From Aliiglaciecola lipolytica (GTDB lineage: Bacteria > Pseudomonadota > Gammaproteobacteria > Enterobacterales > Alteromonadaceae), in NCBI RefSeq assembly GCF_018860635.1, contig NZ_JAHKPT010000021.1, positions 466,674-530,673 of the forward strand: a stretch of DNA of 64,000 nt, in the 5' to 3' direction. The notes under the pieces were generated by a model. It had not been told where the DNA came from. It ran no database searches and saw only the letters and a program-made list of their open reading frames with translations. The position numbers and the translations under genes are program-made. How positions within the stretch are numbered: position 1 is the stretch's first letter; every line of letters starts with the position of its first letter. This document shows positions 8,600 through 17,374 of the stretch, piece by piece.

Positions 8600-8656
8600 G
8601 ATTTGTTTCCAATTTTAGCTAATATGAAACACGCTTTTTGTGCCCAATTAGGAACG

Positions 8657-8692
8657 AAAAAAGAAGCCTATTGGTTACATAAGCTTCTTTTT
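8657..8692 (-). terminator. Rho-independent terminator after the siderophore receptor
   Basis: Read on the minus strand, AAAAAGAAGC pairs with GCTTCTTTTT around a 15-base loop and ends in a T-tract. It lies between the TonB receptor and the PepSY operon. It should end or attenuate receptor transcription, so the PepSY genes either use read-through or their own promoter. Confidence 0.75.
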
Positions 8693-8701
8693 GTAGCTTT
8701 A

Positions 8702-10837
8702 TTAAAAGCCCCAACGCAAGGTTAGGCTATAGTCAGTTGGTGAACCATAAAACGCTTGGTCGGTTCGAACAGAGCTAAGGTATTTTTCATCTGTAATGTT
8801 GTCTAGGTTCAGACTAAGTGACACTTGCTCGCTGAATCGGTACTGCACATAGCCACCAATAAGCGCATAGGCGTCTTGAGTAATGCGTCCGAAACCTGTT
8901 TGGTAATACATTTCGCTTTGCCAACGAACAGAAATACCGGCATTGAGTTTTTCTTGCCAAGTCGGTGAGTAGTCAGCCATTAACTTCAAGGTTCTGCGCG
9001 GAATAAATGTGCGAGCTTCATCACCGTTTTCATCGTCCATGGTTAACGCGGTAAAGCCACCTTGGAGTGTCCACTCCTCTGAAACCTGACCTGACACTTC
9101 TAACTCAAAACCATTAGAGTCGACGTTTACACCGCGATACAGTGAATAATCAAAGTCATCTGAATAATCATCATCGTCAACGCCGTCACCGTCGCCATAT
9201 TCGATAAATTCATACAGGTTTTCCTGTTCGGTGCGAAAAACGGCTAAACTGACTAATAAGTTGTGTTCAAAACGTTTTTTAATGCCCATTTCATAACTAC
9301 GACCTTCAGCAGAGCCTAGGGGCTCAAGATCTTCGTTTAGATAATACTGAGGTTGATAAATGTCGCTGTAACTGCCATAAACATTTAGACCTTCCATCGC
9401 TTCCCAAGTAAAACCAATATATGGGCTGGTGCCATCTTCAGTGGTAGAAGTGGATGCGCCCCAAGATTCCCCTTCGTTTTCATAATCAACAAAACTTGCG
9501 CCTAACACAAAATCGAAATTCTCTGTAACGGCTAGTTGAATTGAGCCGTAAAAACGATTTAAGGTGACGTCTGTATAGCCAGCTTGATAAGGTTCTGCCC
9601 AGTCAGGTCTTGCCACTTCGGTTCCCGTCCAGCCGGGTAGGGCAGGCATAACGTCGAAACCGCTCAGTGCGCCGAATTCTAAATCGAGAGTTTCAGAGTC
9701 GGCGAGGCTAACTCCTAGATTGAACAAATGTTCCATCCCCCACGCTTGAAACGTGCCTTGTAAGGTATTGTCCCAAATTAAGATATCGTCTTCTGCGTAA
9801 AACTTGCCGGGGTAACCCAACATGCCTAAACCTGTTTCGTGATCTAAGCCAGTATTGGAATAAGCATAAAATAGCTCAGAATTATCTTCGTATTTGGTGT
9901 AGTTCAACTTACTGGTGAAATTGAGATCATCAGTGATGTACCAACTTAATTCTGCAAACGCAGTTTCATTCAAGGTATCCCAATACGTCCAGTTCATGCT
10001 GGTGGACTCAGAAACCGCAAAATCAGTTTGGGTACCATCTGAATAAATCATTGGAACCGCACCCCAAGTCACGCCATCACTGTTGTTATCTTGATAGGTG
10101 TAACCAAAAGTAAGAGTGACATCATCGTTAATTTGACCATCAACAACACCGTATACAACTGTGCGGTTATTCTCGTAGCGATCCAACCAGCTTTGTTTGT
10201 CTTGGTGCACGACAACCGCGCGGGCGGCCCAGCTTCCTGATTCAGTTAATGGCGTTGATACATCCACAACTGCGCGCATATTTGACCAACGGCCTAAGGT
10301 AACGGCAACACTTGCTTGGGGATCATTACTTGGGCGTTTTCTAACGTAGTTTACCGTACCTGACGGGTTGCCTAAGCCGGTTATCAGCCCGTTAGAGCCG
10401 CGAATAAACTCCACCTTTTCATAAATAGCGGTATCAAGATCGCCCACGAAAATATCACCAAAGGGGATGCCCGAGCCGTCTACATGCATACTGGTTATGT
10501 CAAAACCGCGGGCGTTAAAATAGGTGCGGTCTGTTTCTGTTTGGTCAATGTTGATACCCGTAACCTGCCTAAACAAGCTATTGATATCACTCAAGTTGTA
10601 TTTCGAAATGGTGTCATTTTCGATGATTGACAGAGATTGAGGGGTGTCAAAACTATCTAGACCTAAACCTGTTGCCCCAGAACTAATTCGTTGAATGCGG
10701 CTTTCAACAATACGAATAACCTCAATGTCGTTTTCGGCTGTGTTATTCGTGTCTTCATTGTTTAAATCTGCTGCTTGCGCATGCATGCCTAACGCCAACA
10801 TCAACGGTGATAATGCAAAAGTGTGCCTTTTATTCAT
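8702..10837 (-). CDS. TonB-dependent siderophore receptor
   Basis: A 711-residue outer-membrane receptor with a signal peptide (cleavage near AQA). The plug domain has FDTPQSLSIIENDTISKYNL and the siderophore-receptor signature YFNARGFDI near residue 105, then EFIRGSNGLITGLGNPSGT. The beta-barrel ends in the terminal signature SLTLRWGF. It resembles FhuE/FpvA-type ferric-siderophore receptors (TIGR01783 group); a ferric hydroxamate-like ligand is a guess. A Fur-like box lies 72-100 bases upstream, and the PepSY reductase operon follows, which together make an iron-uptake locus. Confidence 0.92.
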   Translation of the reverse strand: MNKRHTFALSPLMLALGMHAQAADLNNEDTNNTAENDIEVIRIVESRIQRISSGATGLGLDSFDTPQSLSIIENDTISKYNLSDINSLFRQVTGINIDQTETDRTYFNARGFDITSMHVDGSGIPFGDIFVGDLDTAIYEKVEFIRGSNGLITGLGNPSGTVNYVRKRPSNDPQASVAVTLGRWSNMRAVVDVSTPLTESGSWAARAVVVHQDKQSWLDRYENNRTVVYGVVDGQINDDVTLTFGYTYQDNNSDGVTWGAVPMIYSDGTQTDFAVSESTSMNWTYWDTLNETAFAELSWYITDDLNFTSKLNYTKYEDNSELFYAYSNTGLDHETGLGMLGYPGKFYAEDDILIWDNTLQGTFQAWGMEHLFNLGVSLADSETLDLEFGALSGFDVMPALPGWTGTEVARPDWAEPYQAGYTDVTLNRFYGSIQLAVTENFDFVLGASFVDYENEGESWGASTSTTEDGTSPYIGFTWEAMEGLNVYGSYSDIYQPQYYLNEDLEPLGSAEGRSYEMGIKKRFEHNLLVSLAVFRTEQENLYEFIEYGDGDGVDDDDYSDDFDYSLYRGVNVDSNGFELEVSGQVSEEWTLQGGFTALTMDDENGDEARTFIPRRTLKLMADYSPTWQEKLNAGISVRWQSEMYYQTGFGRITQDAYALIGGYVQYRFSEQVSLSLNLDNITDEKYLSSVRTDQAFYGSPTDYSLTLRWGF

Positions 10838-10902
10838 AGTGCTCTCTGAATGTGAAGTGTGATTAATAAAGCGGGGTCATTATAATCATTGATAAACGTA
10901 TT

Positions 10903-10925
10903 GCAAATGATAATCATTGTTATTT
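10903..10925. promoter_or_regulatory. Fur-like operator upstream of the siderophore receptor
   Basis: TGATAATCATTGTTA at 10909-10923 matches the 7-1-7 Fur consensus TGATAATnATTATCA at 13 of 15 positions. A second partial unit, ATAATCATTGATAA, lies at 10882-10895. They sit upstream of the TonB receptor start at 10837. Iron repression is the expected effect. Confidence 0.75.
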
Positions 10926-11080
10926 GTATATGGTGTTGGTGTTGTGCTCACAGTAATGAAGGTACTGAGTTGGAAGTGATGTTTGCTGTGCGGTTAGATT
11001 AATTCCCTAAGTAAAAAATGGCGGCCAACTAGGATAGATAAACCGCTCGCTCATCGAAAAAATCGACAGGGGAGGTACCG

Positions 11081-11110
11081 ATGAAAAACTTAACGGCTCA
11101 GGTAATCTAG
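11081..11110 (+). other. Nine-codon ORF with strong ribosome site
   Basis: ATG at 11081 reads MKNLTAQVI then TAG and is preceded by AGGGGAGGT with ideal spacing. All neighbouring genes run on the minus strand, so it is not an obvious leader peptide. It may be a chance ORF or the 5' end of a deleted gene. Confidence 0.25.
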
Positions 11111-11120
11111 TAAAAGTGAT

Positions 11121-11552
11121 CTAGCAAAAGTGCTCTATCAAAAGTAAATTTGGAATGGCGTCGTCTTCAATCCAGATCAGCGCATTCTGACCCCATTGTT
11201 TAGCTATATTTATGGCCTCTTGTTTATCAATATTGAGTACTAGCAGGCTCTTTTCTGCGGGCCAATGTCCTTTTGGATCTCGCCCTTCGCCGTTGATGAA
11301 TTTGAAACCTAATTGCTGTATTTGGTTTTTTAATTGGGTGTGTGCATTGCGGTTTTGGGACTCTGGGAGTAGATGGCTACGAGGATTGTATGCGCTGATA
11401 AAGGCCGCTTGTTTGCAGTCCTTTTGATACATTAATCGTTGTAAGGCGTCACAGTATTTATCGACCAACATAACAAACTGGTTATCTGCTAATCCATCAG
11501 CAAAAACAACATATTCAGCATTTTTGTAAGCGGCTAATAAATCTTTATCCAT
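11121..11552 (-). CDS. DUF3293 domain-containing protein
   Basis: A 143-residue soluble protein with the DUF3293 pattern: AAFISAYNPRSHLLPESQN near the middle, INGEGRDPKGHWPAEKSLLV, and WGQNALIWI. The family function is unknown. The ATG at 11552 follows GGAGGTGG, which is encoded inside the Gly-rich tail of the preceding gene; a TTG at 11558 overlapping that stop is the alternative. It lies directly behind the ankyrin/TIR-like gene, so it is probably co-transcribed with it, although DUF3293 proteins also occur elsewhere as solitary genes. Confidence 0.8.
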   Translation of the reverse strand: MDKDLLAAYKNAEYVVFADGLADNQFVMLVDKYCDALQRLMYQKDCKQAAFISAYNPRSHLLPESQNRNAHTQLKNQIQQLGFKFINGEGRDPKGHWPAEKSLLVLNIDKQEAINIAKQWGQNALIWIEDDAIPNLLLIEHFC

Positions 11553-11554
11553 GT

Positions 11555-13372
11555 TCAACCACCTCCGTCGCCTCCGCCCCCATCTCCGCCGCCATCACCT
11601 TCGCTTCCCCCTTCGCCATCGCCCTCTCCATTGCCGTCTCCACCTGCTGAAGCGGAAAATTGTTTAATGAATAAATCCGCCTCTTGTAAAATGGAATAAT
11701 GTTGTACGTGGCCTGCTGGATTTAGATTAAATACTAAACCTTTAAACATATGTTGTGGAATATTAAGGCCAATAGGTTGAAAAGCAGCATAGGCTCGTTG
11801 CCACAATTCAGAGTACTTTGCGGATTGTAATTGAATTTCTGGCAGCATCACAAAGGTGGTTTTAAACAGTAGTTGATGCTTTTTAAGTTCTGCAGCTTCC
11901 CATAAAGTACCCGGTCGGTCAGAGGGAAGCATTAAAATGTGTGTAGCCCTGTGCATTAAATCTAAGACGTTAGACTGCCATTTTTCTTCTGTACTTTGCA
12001 CTCTAGCTGCCCCTGCAAATTCACCAGGTACGCCAAAGGTAATGAGCAAAATATGCGGGGACAAAAAATGCGTAATAGCGGTTTCGAAATCTGTGTCACC
12101 TACCTTTAATGCACCAGTGGTTTCAAACGCTCTTAAGTACAAAATAAATTCTTTTGGTGGGACGCCATCTCTTTTTTGCTGAGTCGACAACATATCACCT
12201 GCCGCTTTGTCTAACTTTTTATGGATGCACACAAGCGCTTTTTTTCTTCTTTTGTATTCAAAATAAATACCCAATAAACATATAAACAGAGCGGCTAAAG
12301 CGCAATCAACTAGAAAGTCATAATAGTCAAACGCCATCATTACGCCATTGAGTATTGCCAGCAGCAGCACAGCACTGGGAAACAGCATGTTTAATTTCCC
12401 TGCACGGATAACGGTTGGATCAGTAATATGGATAAATTTGTTAGTCAGGCTGTGAAAACCAAAATCCAATAGCGTTTGAATATATTCTGTATTACTTGCA
12501 TATTGATGAGCGGACGGTAGGGGATTGTTCAGTCTGTTATTTGATGCATCTGAAGGTTTAAATTTAATTATTTTGTAGGCAGGAAAAAAATAATAGAGCA
12601 TAAAAATAAGATGTAAAAAAGGCAAGATTACAAAAATTGAACTGGGGTATTTTGTGTTTTCTTCGCTTAAAAACACAATACTTTTACTGTCGAAATTCAT
12701 GCTGAACATAACAAAACTATGAATCATGATGAAAACGCCAATATCGAGTCCTATATTATTTTTAGCATGTTTGCCGATTAATTCAGCGAAGGATAGCGCT
12801 GGTTTGGTCTTTTTGGTCTTGGTTTTTTGATAAAACCCAGGCGCGTTGCTAATAATCTTGATTATTTTATAGGACTTTAATTTACCTATTTTTTGGCTAC
12901 CAACGTAATCTATTACCCTACGACCGTTGCTGTCAGTTTGATTAGCGTTCGCACCATTTTCAAGGAGCAGTTTTACAGTCTCGATTTCACCTTTAGCACA
13001 AGATAACATGAGCGCTGTTCTGCCTAACAAGTTAGCTGTGTTCGGTTTAGCTCCTGCTGCCAATAATTTTTTTACGATATCTATCTGTTTGTGTTTGCAA
13101 GCGGTCATTAGTGGTGTAAACCCGAAAAAGTCTTGTTCTTCAATATCGTGTTCAATTGTTAATAGAATATCCAGCGCTTGTTGATTGCCCCGTTCACACG
13201 CAAATATCAAGGGGCTTTGACCTGTCGCATTTTTTACTGATATTGCTGTTGGGTCTGAGATTAAATCTTTAAGTTCAACGAGGTTATTTTGTGTTATTGC
13301 ACAGAATATGGGGGCGTGATTTTGATCCGTCTGTTCTTCACCTTTTTTTGTTTTAAACAGAAGATTAAACAT
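11555..13372 (-). CDS. Ankyrin-repeat membrane protein with TIR-like C-terminal domain and Gly-rich tail
   Basis: A 605-residue protein. Residues about 18-155 hold four to five ankyrin repeats (for example GFTPLMTACKHKQIDIVKKL and GRTALMLSCAKGEIETVKLL). Four membrane helices lie near 209-226, 246-266, 331-350 and 352-370. A soluble domain at about 395-575 starts EFILYLRAFETTG and has FGVPGEFAGAARV, then HRATHILMLPSDRPGTLWEA. The alternating hydrophobic strands and the W-E near the end resemble TIR-like Rossmann effector domains, but this is by eye only. The last 29 residues are almost all Gly, Asp, Glu and Asn. It lies 4 bases after the RipA-like gene. A sensing (ankyrin) and effector role at the membrane is inferred; no function is known to me. 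Confidence 0.7.
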   Translation of the reverse strand: MFNLLFKTKKGEEQTDQNHAPIFCAITQNNLVELKDLISDPTAISVKNATGQSPLIFACERGNQQALDILLTIEHDIEEQDFFGFTPLMTACKHKQIDIVKKLLAAGAKPNTANLLGRTALMLSCAKGEIETVKLLLENGANANQTDSNGRRVIDYVGSQKIGKLKSYKIIKIISNAPGFYQKTKTKKTKPALSFAELIGKHAKNNIGLDIGVFIMIHSFVMFSMNFDSKSIVFLSEENTKYPSSIFVILPFLHLIFMLYYFFPAYKIIKFKPSDASNNRLNNPLPSAHQYASNTEYIQTLLDFGFHSLTNKFIHITDPTVIRAGKLNMLFPSAVLLLAILNGVMMAFDYYDFLVDCALAALFICLLGIYFEYKRRKKALVCIHKKLDKAAGDMLSTQQKRDGVPPKEFILYLRAFETTGALKVGDTDFETAITHFLSPHILLITFGVPGEFAGAARVQSTEEKWQSNVLDLMHRATHILMLPSDRPGTLWEAAELKKHQLLFKTTFVMLPEIQLQSAKYSELWQRAYAAFQPIGLNIPQHMFKGLVFNLNPAGHVQHYSILQEADLFIKQFSASAGGDGNGEGDGEGGSEGDGGGDGGGGDGGG

Positions 13373-13376
13373 ATTG

Positions 13377-13880
13377 TTAGCTGTTTAGAAACGTATTTAA
13401 GTTAAAAAAAGCAACCAATAAATGTAGCACCATAAAAATAATAGGTACTTGAGACTCAATGGACGTGAAAGGTTTGTATTTCTGTTTATTTTGCCCCTCT
13501 TCTAAGGCTTGCCACTCGGCTGTATATGGCGCTAAAGGCAGTTGCTTTTCTATTTCCAGTATCACTAAAAATTTTGCAGAATTAAGTGCTTTATATAAGA
13601 GGATCAACTGACGCCACATGAAACTTGCGATTATGCCAGCAATTGACAGTATGACTAAGGAAATGACTTTATCGTCACCTTGAAAGTTGAAGTAGCTTAC
13701 AAACGAAACAATGATGGTGTTAATGCTAATAAAAAAACTATTTGTTGTTTGTCGACGATTACTAATATTCTCCGTTGCGGAAACACACATTTTATATTGT
13801 TCAAGGATGCTTTCCTGACATGTCTTGTCGCCAACAATGGATGAATTGAATAATGTCTCTTTGATAGAATGTTGCGTCAT
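13377..13880 (-). CDS. RipA-like small integral membrane protein (octameric membrane protein family)
   Basis: A 167-residue protein. It has EQYKMCVSATENISNRRQTT before a first helix (about 48-64), a second helix (about 71-90), the conserved stretch YKALNSAKFLVILEIEKQLP with PYTAEWQAL after it, and a third helix (about 145-163). This pattern is that of the RipA family of octameric membrane proteins (named after Francisella RipA) and is distantly like SLATT proteins, which are often partners of immune-type effectors. It begins the operon with the ankyrin/TIR-like gene 4 bases later. A role as channel or membrane platform for the partner is inference. Confidence 0.65.
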   Translation of the reverse strand: MTQHSIKETLFNSSIVGDKTCQESILEQYKMCVSATENISNRRQTTNSFFISINTIIVSFVSYFNFQGDDKVISLVILSIAGIIASFMWRQLILLYKALNSAKFLVILEIEKQLPLAPYTAEWQALEEGQNKQKYKPFTSIESQVPIIFMVLHLLVAFFNLNTFLNS

Positions 13881-14081
13881 GGCTAAATTTATATCCTTTT
13901 TGATTTAGTATCGAGCGCTTGATTTTTATACTATTCCATTTTTAAAGTCTAAGGTAGCCTAGGCTGCTTTAATTTTTATCTTAAACAAGAAATAATCGGC
14001 AAGAAATAGCTAGGCTATTGAGGGAGGTTTATCGCTTTCGTCAAGGTGATCTTATTTTTCGCCGTGATGGGTTATGCGAAT

Positions 14082-14102
14082 GGGCATCCCACAGGGATGC
14101 CC
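14082..14102 (-). terminator. Stem-loop after the NTF2-like gene
   Basis: GGGCATCCC (14082-14090) pairs with GGGATGCCC (14094-14102) around ACA, seven bases after the stop of the minus-strand gene. No T-tract follows on the minus strand, so it is a transcript-end stabiliser or a weak terminator. Confidence 0.5.
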
Positions 14103-14108
14103 TCTGAC

Positions 14109-14627
14109 TTATTTGTTTTTGCGTTGTGCAAATGCTTTTTTGTTGATCTCTGCAATCTCAAAAAATGCTTCATTGGCCACCAACACGCTCATGGAGTAAT
14201 GTGCAATTTTCCAAGTGTCAGCTTGTTTAATCACCACACCAGTGCCGCGGAATCTTCCCCACTTTGGTGAGACTATTATTTCGTCGAACCATGCTGTGTT
14301 GCCACTGTCTGCAAAATTTATATGACGTTCAACGGACTTATACGTCCATCCTGTGCCGCCCTTAAAACGTTCTTTAACGTAGGCATCCAAAGTGGTGGGG
14401 CGACTCCATCGTTCCCAATCATCAGTTCCCATAAAGACGCCATTTTGAGTGAAAGCACCAAGGTAGGCATTCAGATCCGCTTGGCTTGCTGAGTAATGAA
14501 GACCGTCCATCAGTTTGTTAATCGACTCAGTGTTGTCTGTTATTGCTGATGGTTGCGGTCCAGCAAAACTGACACTGCTGAAAGACCAAAAAGCTATCAT
14601 CACAATAGCGGCAAATCGTTTCATCAT
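14109..14627 (-). CDS. Secreted NTF2-like (SnoaL/DUF4440) protein
   Basis: A 172-residue protein with a signal peptide (MMKRFAAIVMIAFWSFSSVS, cleavage near SFA). The mature part has the cone-shaped NTF2-like pattern: SASQADLNAYLGAFTQNGVF, a central DEIIVSPKWGRFRGTGVVIK, and WKIAHYSMSV. Family members bind small hydrophobic ligands or act as hydrolases or isomerases; no active site can be named. I chose ATG 14627 after AGGA; the longer reading lacks a ribosome site. It lies behind a TonB receptor on the same strand with a stem-loop between. Confidence 0.75.
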   Translation of the reverse strand: MMKRFAAIVMIAFWSFSSVSFAGPQPSAITDNTESINKLMDGLHYSASQADLNAYLGAFTQNGVFMGTDDWERWSRPTTLDAYVKERFKGGTGWTYKSVERHINFADSGNTAWFDEIIVSPKWGRFRGTGVVIKQADTWKIAHYSMSVLVANEAFFEIAEINKKAFAQRKNK

Positions 14628-14696
14628 TATTATCCTGTTAAATGGCGGACAACTGCACGAGCTAGTTTTTAATGCTAAGTGCAATTGTCCGATTAT

Positions 14697-14739
14697 TCGC
14701 TTATCAGCCTGCTTTGATCAAGCAGGCCAAATAAGCGAT
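14697..14739. other. Bulged stem-loop between TonB receptor and NTF2-like gene
   Basis: TCGCTTAT (14697-14704) pairs with ATAAGCGA (14731-14738) and inside it GCCTGCTT (14707-14714) pairs with AAGCAGGC (14720-14727). On the plus strand it is followed by TTTTT, so it looks like a terminator of antisense transcription or a bidirectional structure. Confidence 0.55.
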
Positions 14740-14758
14740 TTTTAATTGCGTTAACCTG

Positions 14759-17014
14759 TTAATAGTTACCGCGGAAGGTTAACCCAACCGTGCGAGGTGT
14801 CACACGAATAGTAGCAGGCTGATCAAAAGGCGGTCTGCCTATCGCCCGCACCACACCATCATCGTCGAACAAGTTATTTGCAAACAACGACACTTCAAAT
14901 TCATCAAAGCGCACACCTAAGCGTAAATTAGCCACAGTATAAGCATCCATTTTACGATAGTTGGCAGCCTCTTCGTTAAACTCAGTAGCACGGTCTCCTG
15001 TGTACTGCACATTAAAATACGCGAAGCCCATGTAGTTTTGGCTTAACGCGCGCTCATAATCTGCACTAGCATTAAAGGTCGTTTCTGGTACGAACGGAGC
15101 TGAATCACCTTTTAACGCAGATAAATTAGGCACATCTGCATCCAAAGTACTGTTGATGTATGCACCGCCTAAAGACAACGTCAAGGCGTTAACGGGTTTC
15201 ATACTAAGTTCAAATTCTATCCCTTGGCTGGTGGCTTCGCCGACATTTTCACGGAAACCAAAACCACACTCAAAGGAGCGGCTGGTTTGCATATCGCTCC
15301 AATCAATATGGAAAACAGTTGCGTTATAACTGAACATACCATCACTGGACACGCCTTTTATACCTGCCTCGTAATTCCAAATTTCATCTGGTTTAAAGAA
15401 GCGTGTATCGCCGCCTTCACGTTCAACTTGAGCCAATTCTTCAGAACATACTGATTCAGGAATCGCGCCGTTGATGCCACCGTAACGGAAGCCTTTCGCA
15501 GCTTGAGCATAAACCAAAACTTCGTCATTTAAACGATATGACACGTTCAGTTTCGGATTCACGCCATCAGTGGTACTTTCAGGTCGAATATCACCGTTTG
15601 ATTCACCGTTGAACAAACCAGACTGGTAGAACTCGATATTTTGTTTCCAGTTGAAATAACGTAAACCGGCTGTGATAGAAAGATCACCAATGTCGTAATA
15701 TGCTTCACCGAATAACGCATAGGTCTCTACGGTTAGATCGTCAAAACCGTAGTACAAGTGGTCCTCTGGTGCGCCAAAGGCCGAAGAAGGCACGCCTAAT
15801 ATTGCGTCCGCTCCTGGAACAGGAAAGGTGTTTTCATAAAACACATCTTTTTTATCGGCATAAGCACCCACAGTCCACTGCAACTTATCATCGGTGGTTG
15901 AGGCTAAGCGTAGTTCTTGCACCCAGACTTCAGAGTCAGTGAAATCGATGAGTTCGTGTGGCGTGACCTCGGGAGGAAGCGCCGACTCAAATAATAAATC
16001 TAACGAACGTCTGTTAATGATCGAGCGATCAAAATACGAAGTAGAACTGACCAACTCTGCCCACTCTAAATCATATTTTAAGGTTAGATTGGCAATATTT
16101 ACTTCATCATCAAAGCCATCGAAAGACGTATAGTTTCTGGTTAAAAACGGGGTAGAGTCGATGTCTTGTGGATAGCCATTATCTGAGTAGTTATGGTGAA
16201 GTAGGGTTAATTCCGCACGCAAATTGTCGGTAGGGAAGTACAAAGTCGAGATTTTAGCGCCTTTCGATATGCCATCGTTAAGATCTTTTTCGCCAGTGAC
16301 TTCATTATCGATGTAACCACCGTTGTCCATGTAATAGCCACTTGCACGAATGGCCAACTGGTTTTCGATGACCGGGGCATTGATCAGACCTTTCACCGAA
16401 TAGTTTTGTGAACCATGGCTGATAGAAGATGCAGTGGCTTCATAGCGACCACCAAATTCGTTAAGATCAGGCTCGTTTGAAACGAGTCGAACCGTACCTG
16501 TCATTGAACCTGCGCCAAATAGAGTCCCTTGAGGGCCGCGCAATACTTCTACACGTTTCAAATCAAACAATGCAAACTCTGGGTTCATGCCGCCCATGGA
16601 AATTGGAATTTCATCCATATAAATGCCGACAGTTTCTTGGTTTTGCGTATCGTTGTCATTACCGCCACCATTAGCCACGCCACGGATAGATAAACGGGTT
16701 CTTCCCGGACCGTTTTGGTAAGAGGTTAAGCTTGGCACTACGCCTAATAAATCGGTAAAGTCGGCAGCGCCTAAATTATCAATTAGTTCGTCAGTTACCA
16801 CGTTAATGCTAATTGGCACATCGTTCATATCTTCTGAACGTTTACGAGAGGTCACTAGCACACGCTCGACCTCAGCATCATTTGCTCCAGTTGCGTTAGA
16901 TTGCGCGTACAGACTCATTGGTGATAAACAGGTAGCGACGGCTATAGCCACTAGGGTTTTGCTCTTTAAAGAAGGAGCAATAGAAAAAGGTGTAGTTGTT
17001 TTTTGATGTGTCAC
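14759..17014 (-). CDS. TonB-dependent receptor
   Basis: A 751-residue outer-membrane receptor with a signal sequence ending near LYAQS. The plug has VERVLVTSRKRSEDMNDVPI, then RLSIRGVANGG and LKRVEVLRGPQGTLFGAGSM; the barrel ends VGLTFRGNY. It belongs to the broad group of IroN/CirA or xenosiderophore and carbohydrate-type receptors common in Alteromonadales. The substrate is not readable. The start is GTG at 17014 preceded by AAGGGA. No Fur box is seen upstream. An NTF2-like secreted protein follows downstream. Confidence 0.9.
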   Translation of the reverse strand: MTHQKTTTPFSIAPSLKSKTLVAIAVATCLSPMSLYAQSNATGANDAEVERVLVTSRKRSEDMNDVPISINVVTDELIDNLGAADFTDLLGVVPSLTSYQNGPGRTRLSIRGVANGGGNDNDTQNQETVGIYMDEIPISMGGMNPEFALFDLKRVEVLRGPQGTLFGAGSMTGTVRLVSNEPDLNEFGGRYEATASSISHGSQNYSVKGLINAPVIENQLAIRASGYYMDNGGYIDNEVTGEKDLNDGISKGAKISTLYFPTDNLRAELTLLHHNYSDNGYPQDIDSTPFLTRNYTSFDGFDDEVNIANLTLKYDLEWAELVSSTSYFDRSIINRRSLDLLFESALPPEVTPHELIDFTDSEVWVQELRLASTTDDKLQWTVGAYADKKDVFYENTFPVPGADAILGVPSSAFGAPEDHLYYGFDDLTVETYALFGEAYYDIGDLSITAGLRYFNWKQNIEFYQSGLFNGESNGDIRPESTTDGVNPKLNVSYRLNDEVLVYAQAAKGFRYGGINGAIPESVCSEELAQVEREGGDTRFFKPDEIWNYEAGIKGVSSDGMFSYNATVFHIDWSDMQTSRSFECGFGFRENVGEATSQGIEFELSMKPVNALTLSLGGAYINSTLDADVPNLSALKGDSAPFVPETTFNASADYERALSQNYMGFAYFNVQYTGDRATEFNEEAANYRKMDAYTVANLRLGVRFDEFEVSLFANNLFDDDGVVRAIGRPPFDQPATIRVTPRTVGLTFRGNY

Positions 17015-17374
17015 TGTTGTGAATCCCTTGTGTTTAGGTTCATATAATTAGTCTTTGGGAAATGCATGTGCATTGACGTATTTATCATTATCTCTGTTAT
17101 GGATGATTGGTGTGTTTATTTAAGTGTTGTTAATCTATAACTAAGCGTTACTAACGACGAGCTAATAACTAAAAGCTAAGTGATGCCACTTATTTAAAGC
17201 AAAAGATAAAACTGCACTGGAAAAGTTTATCAGTAAAAATGTGCTAAGCAAACCTCTCCAAGTGCCTGAATGCTTTAAGTTTTTTTAAAAACTCAAATTG
17301 GAAAATATATTTCCCTAGATGTGCCTTATCATCTTAGTCTTAAAACGGTTTTTCGCTTTGATTGAGCTGATTTA
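17015..17374. other. Intergenic region between cyclophilin and TonB receptor
   Basis: This 360-base AT-rich gap should carry the promoter of the TonB receptor and the end of the cyclophilin transcript. I see only an imperfect 15-base inverted repeat, GGAAA-ATATA-TTTCC (17300-17314), and no recognisable regulator site or gene. Confidence 0.5.
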
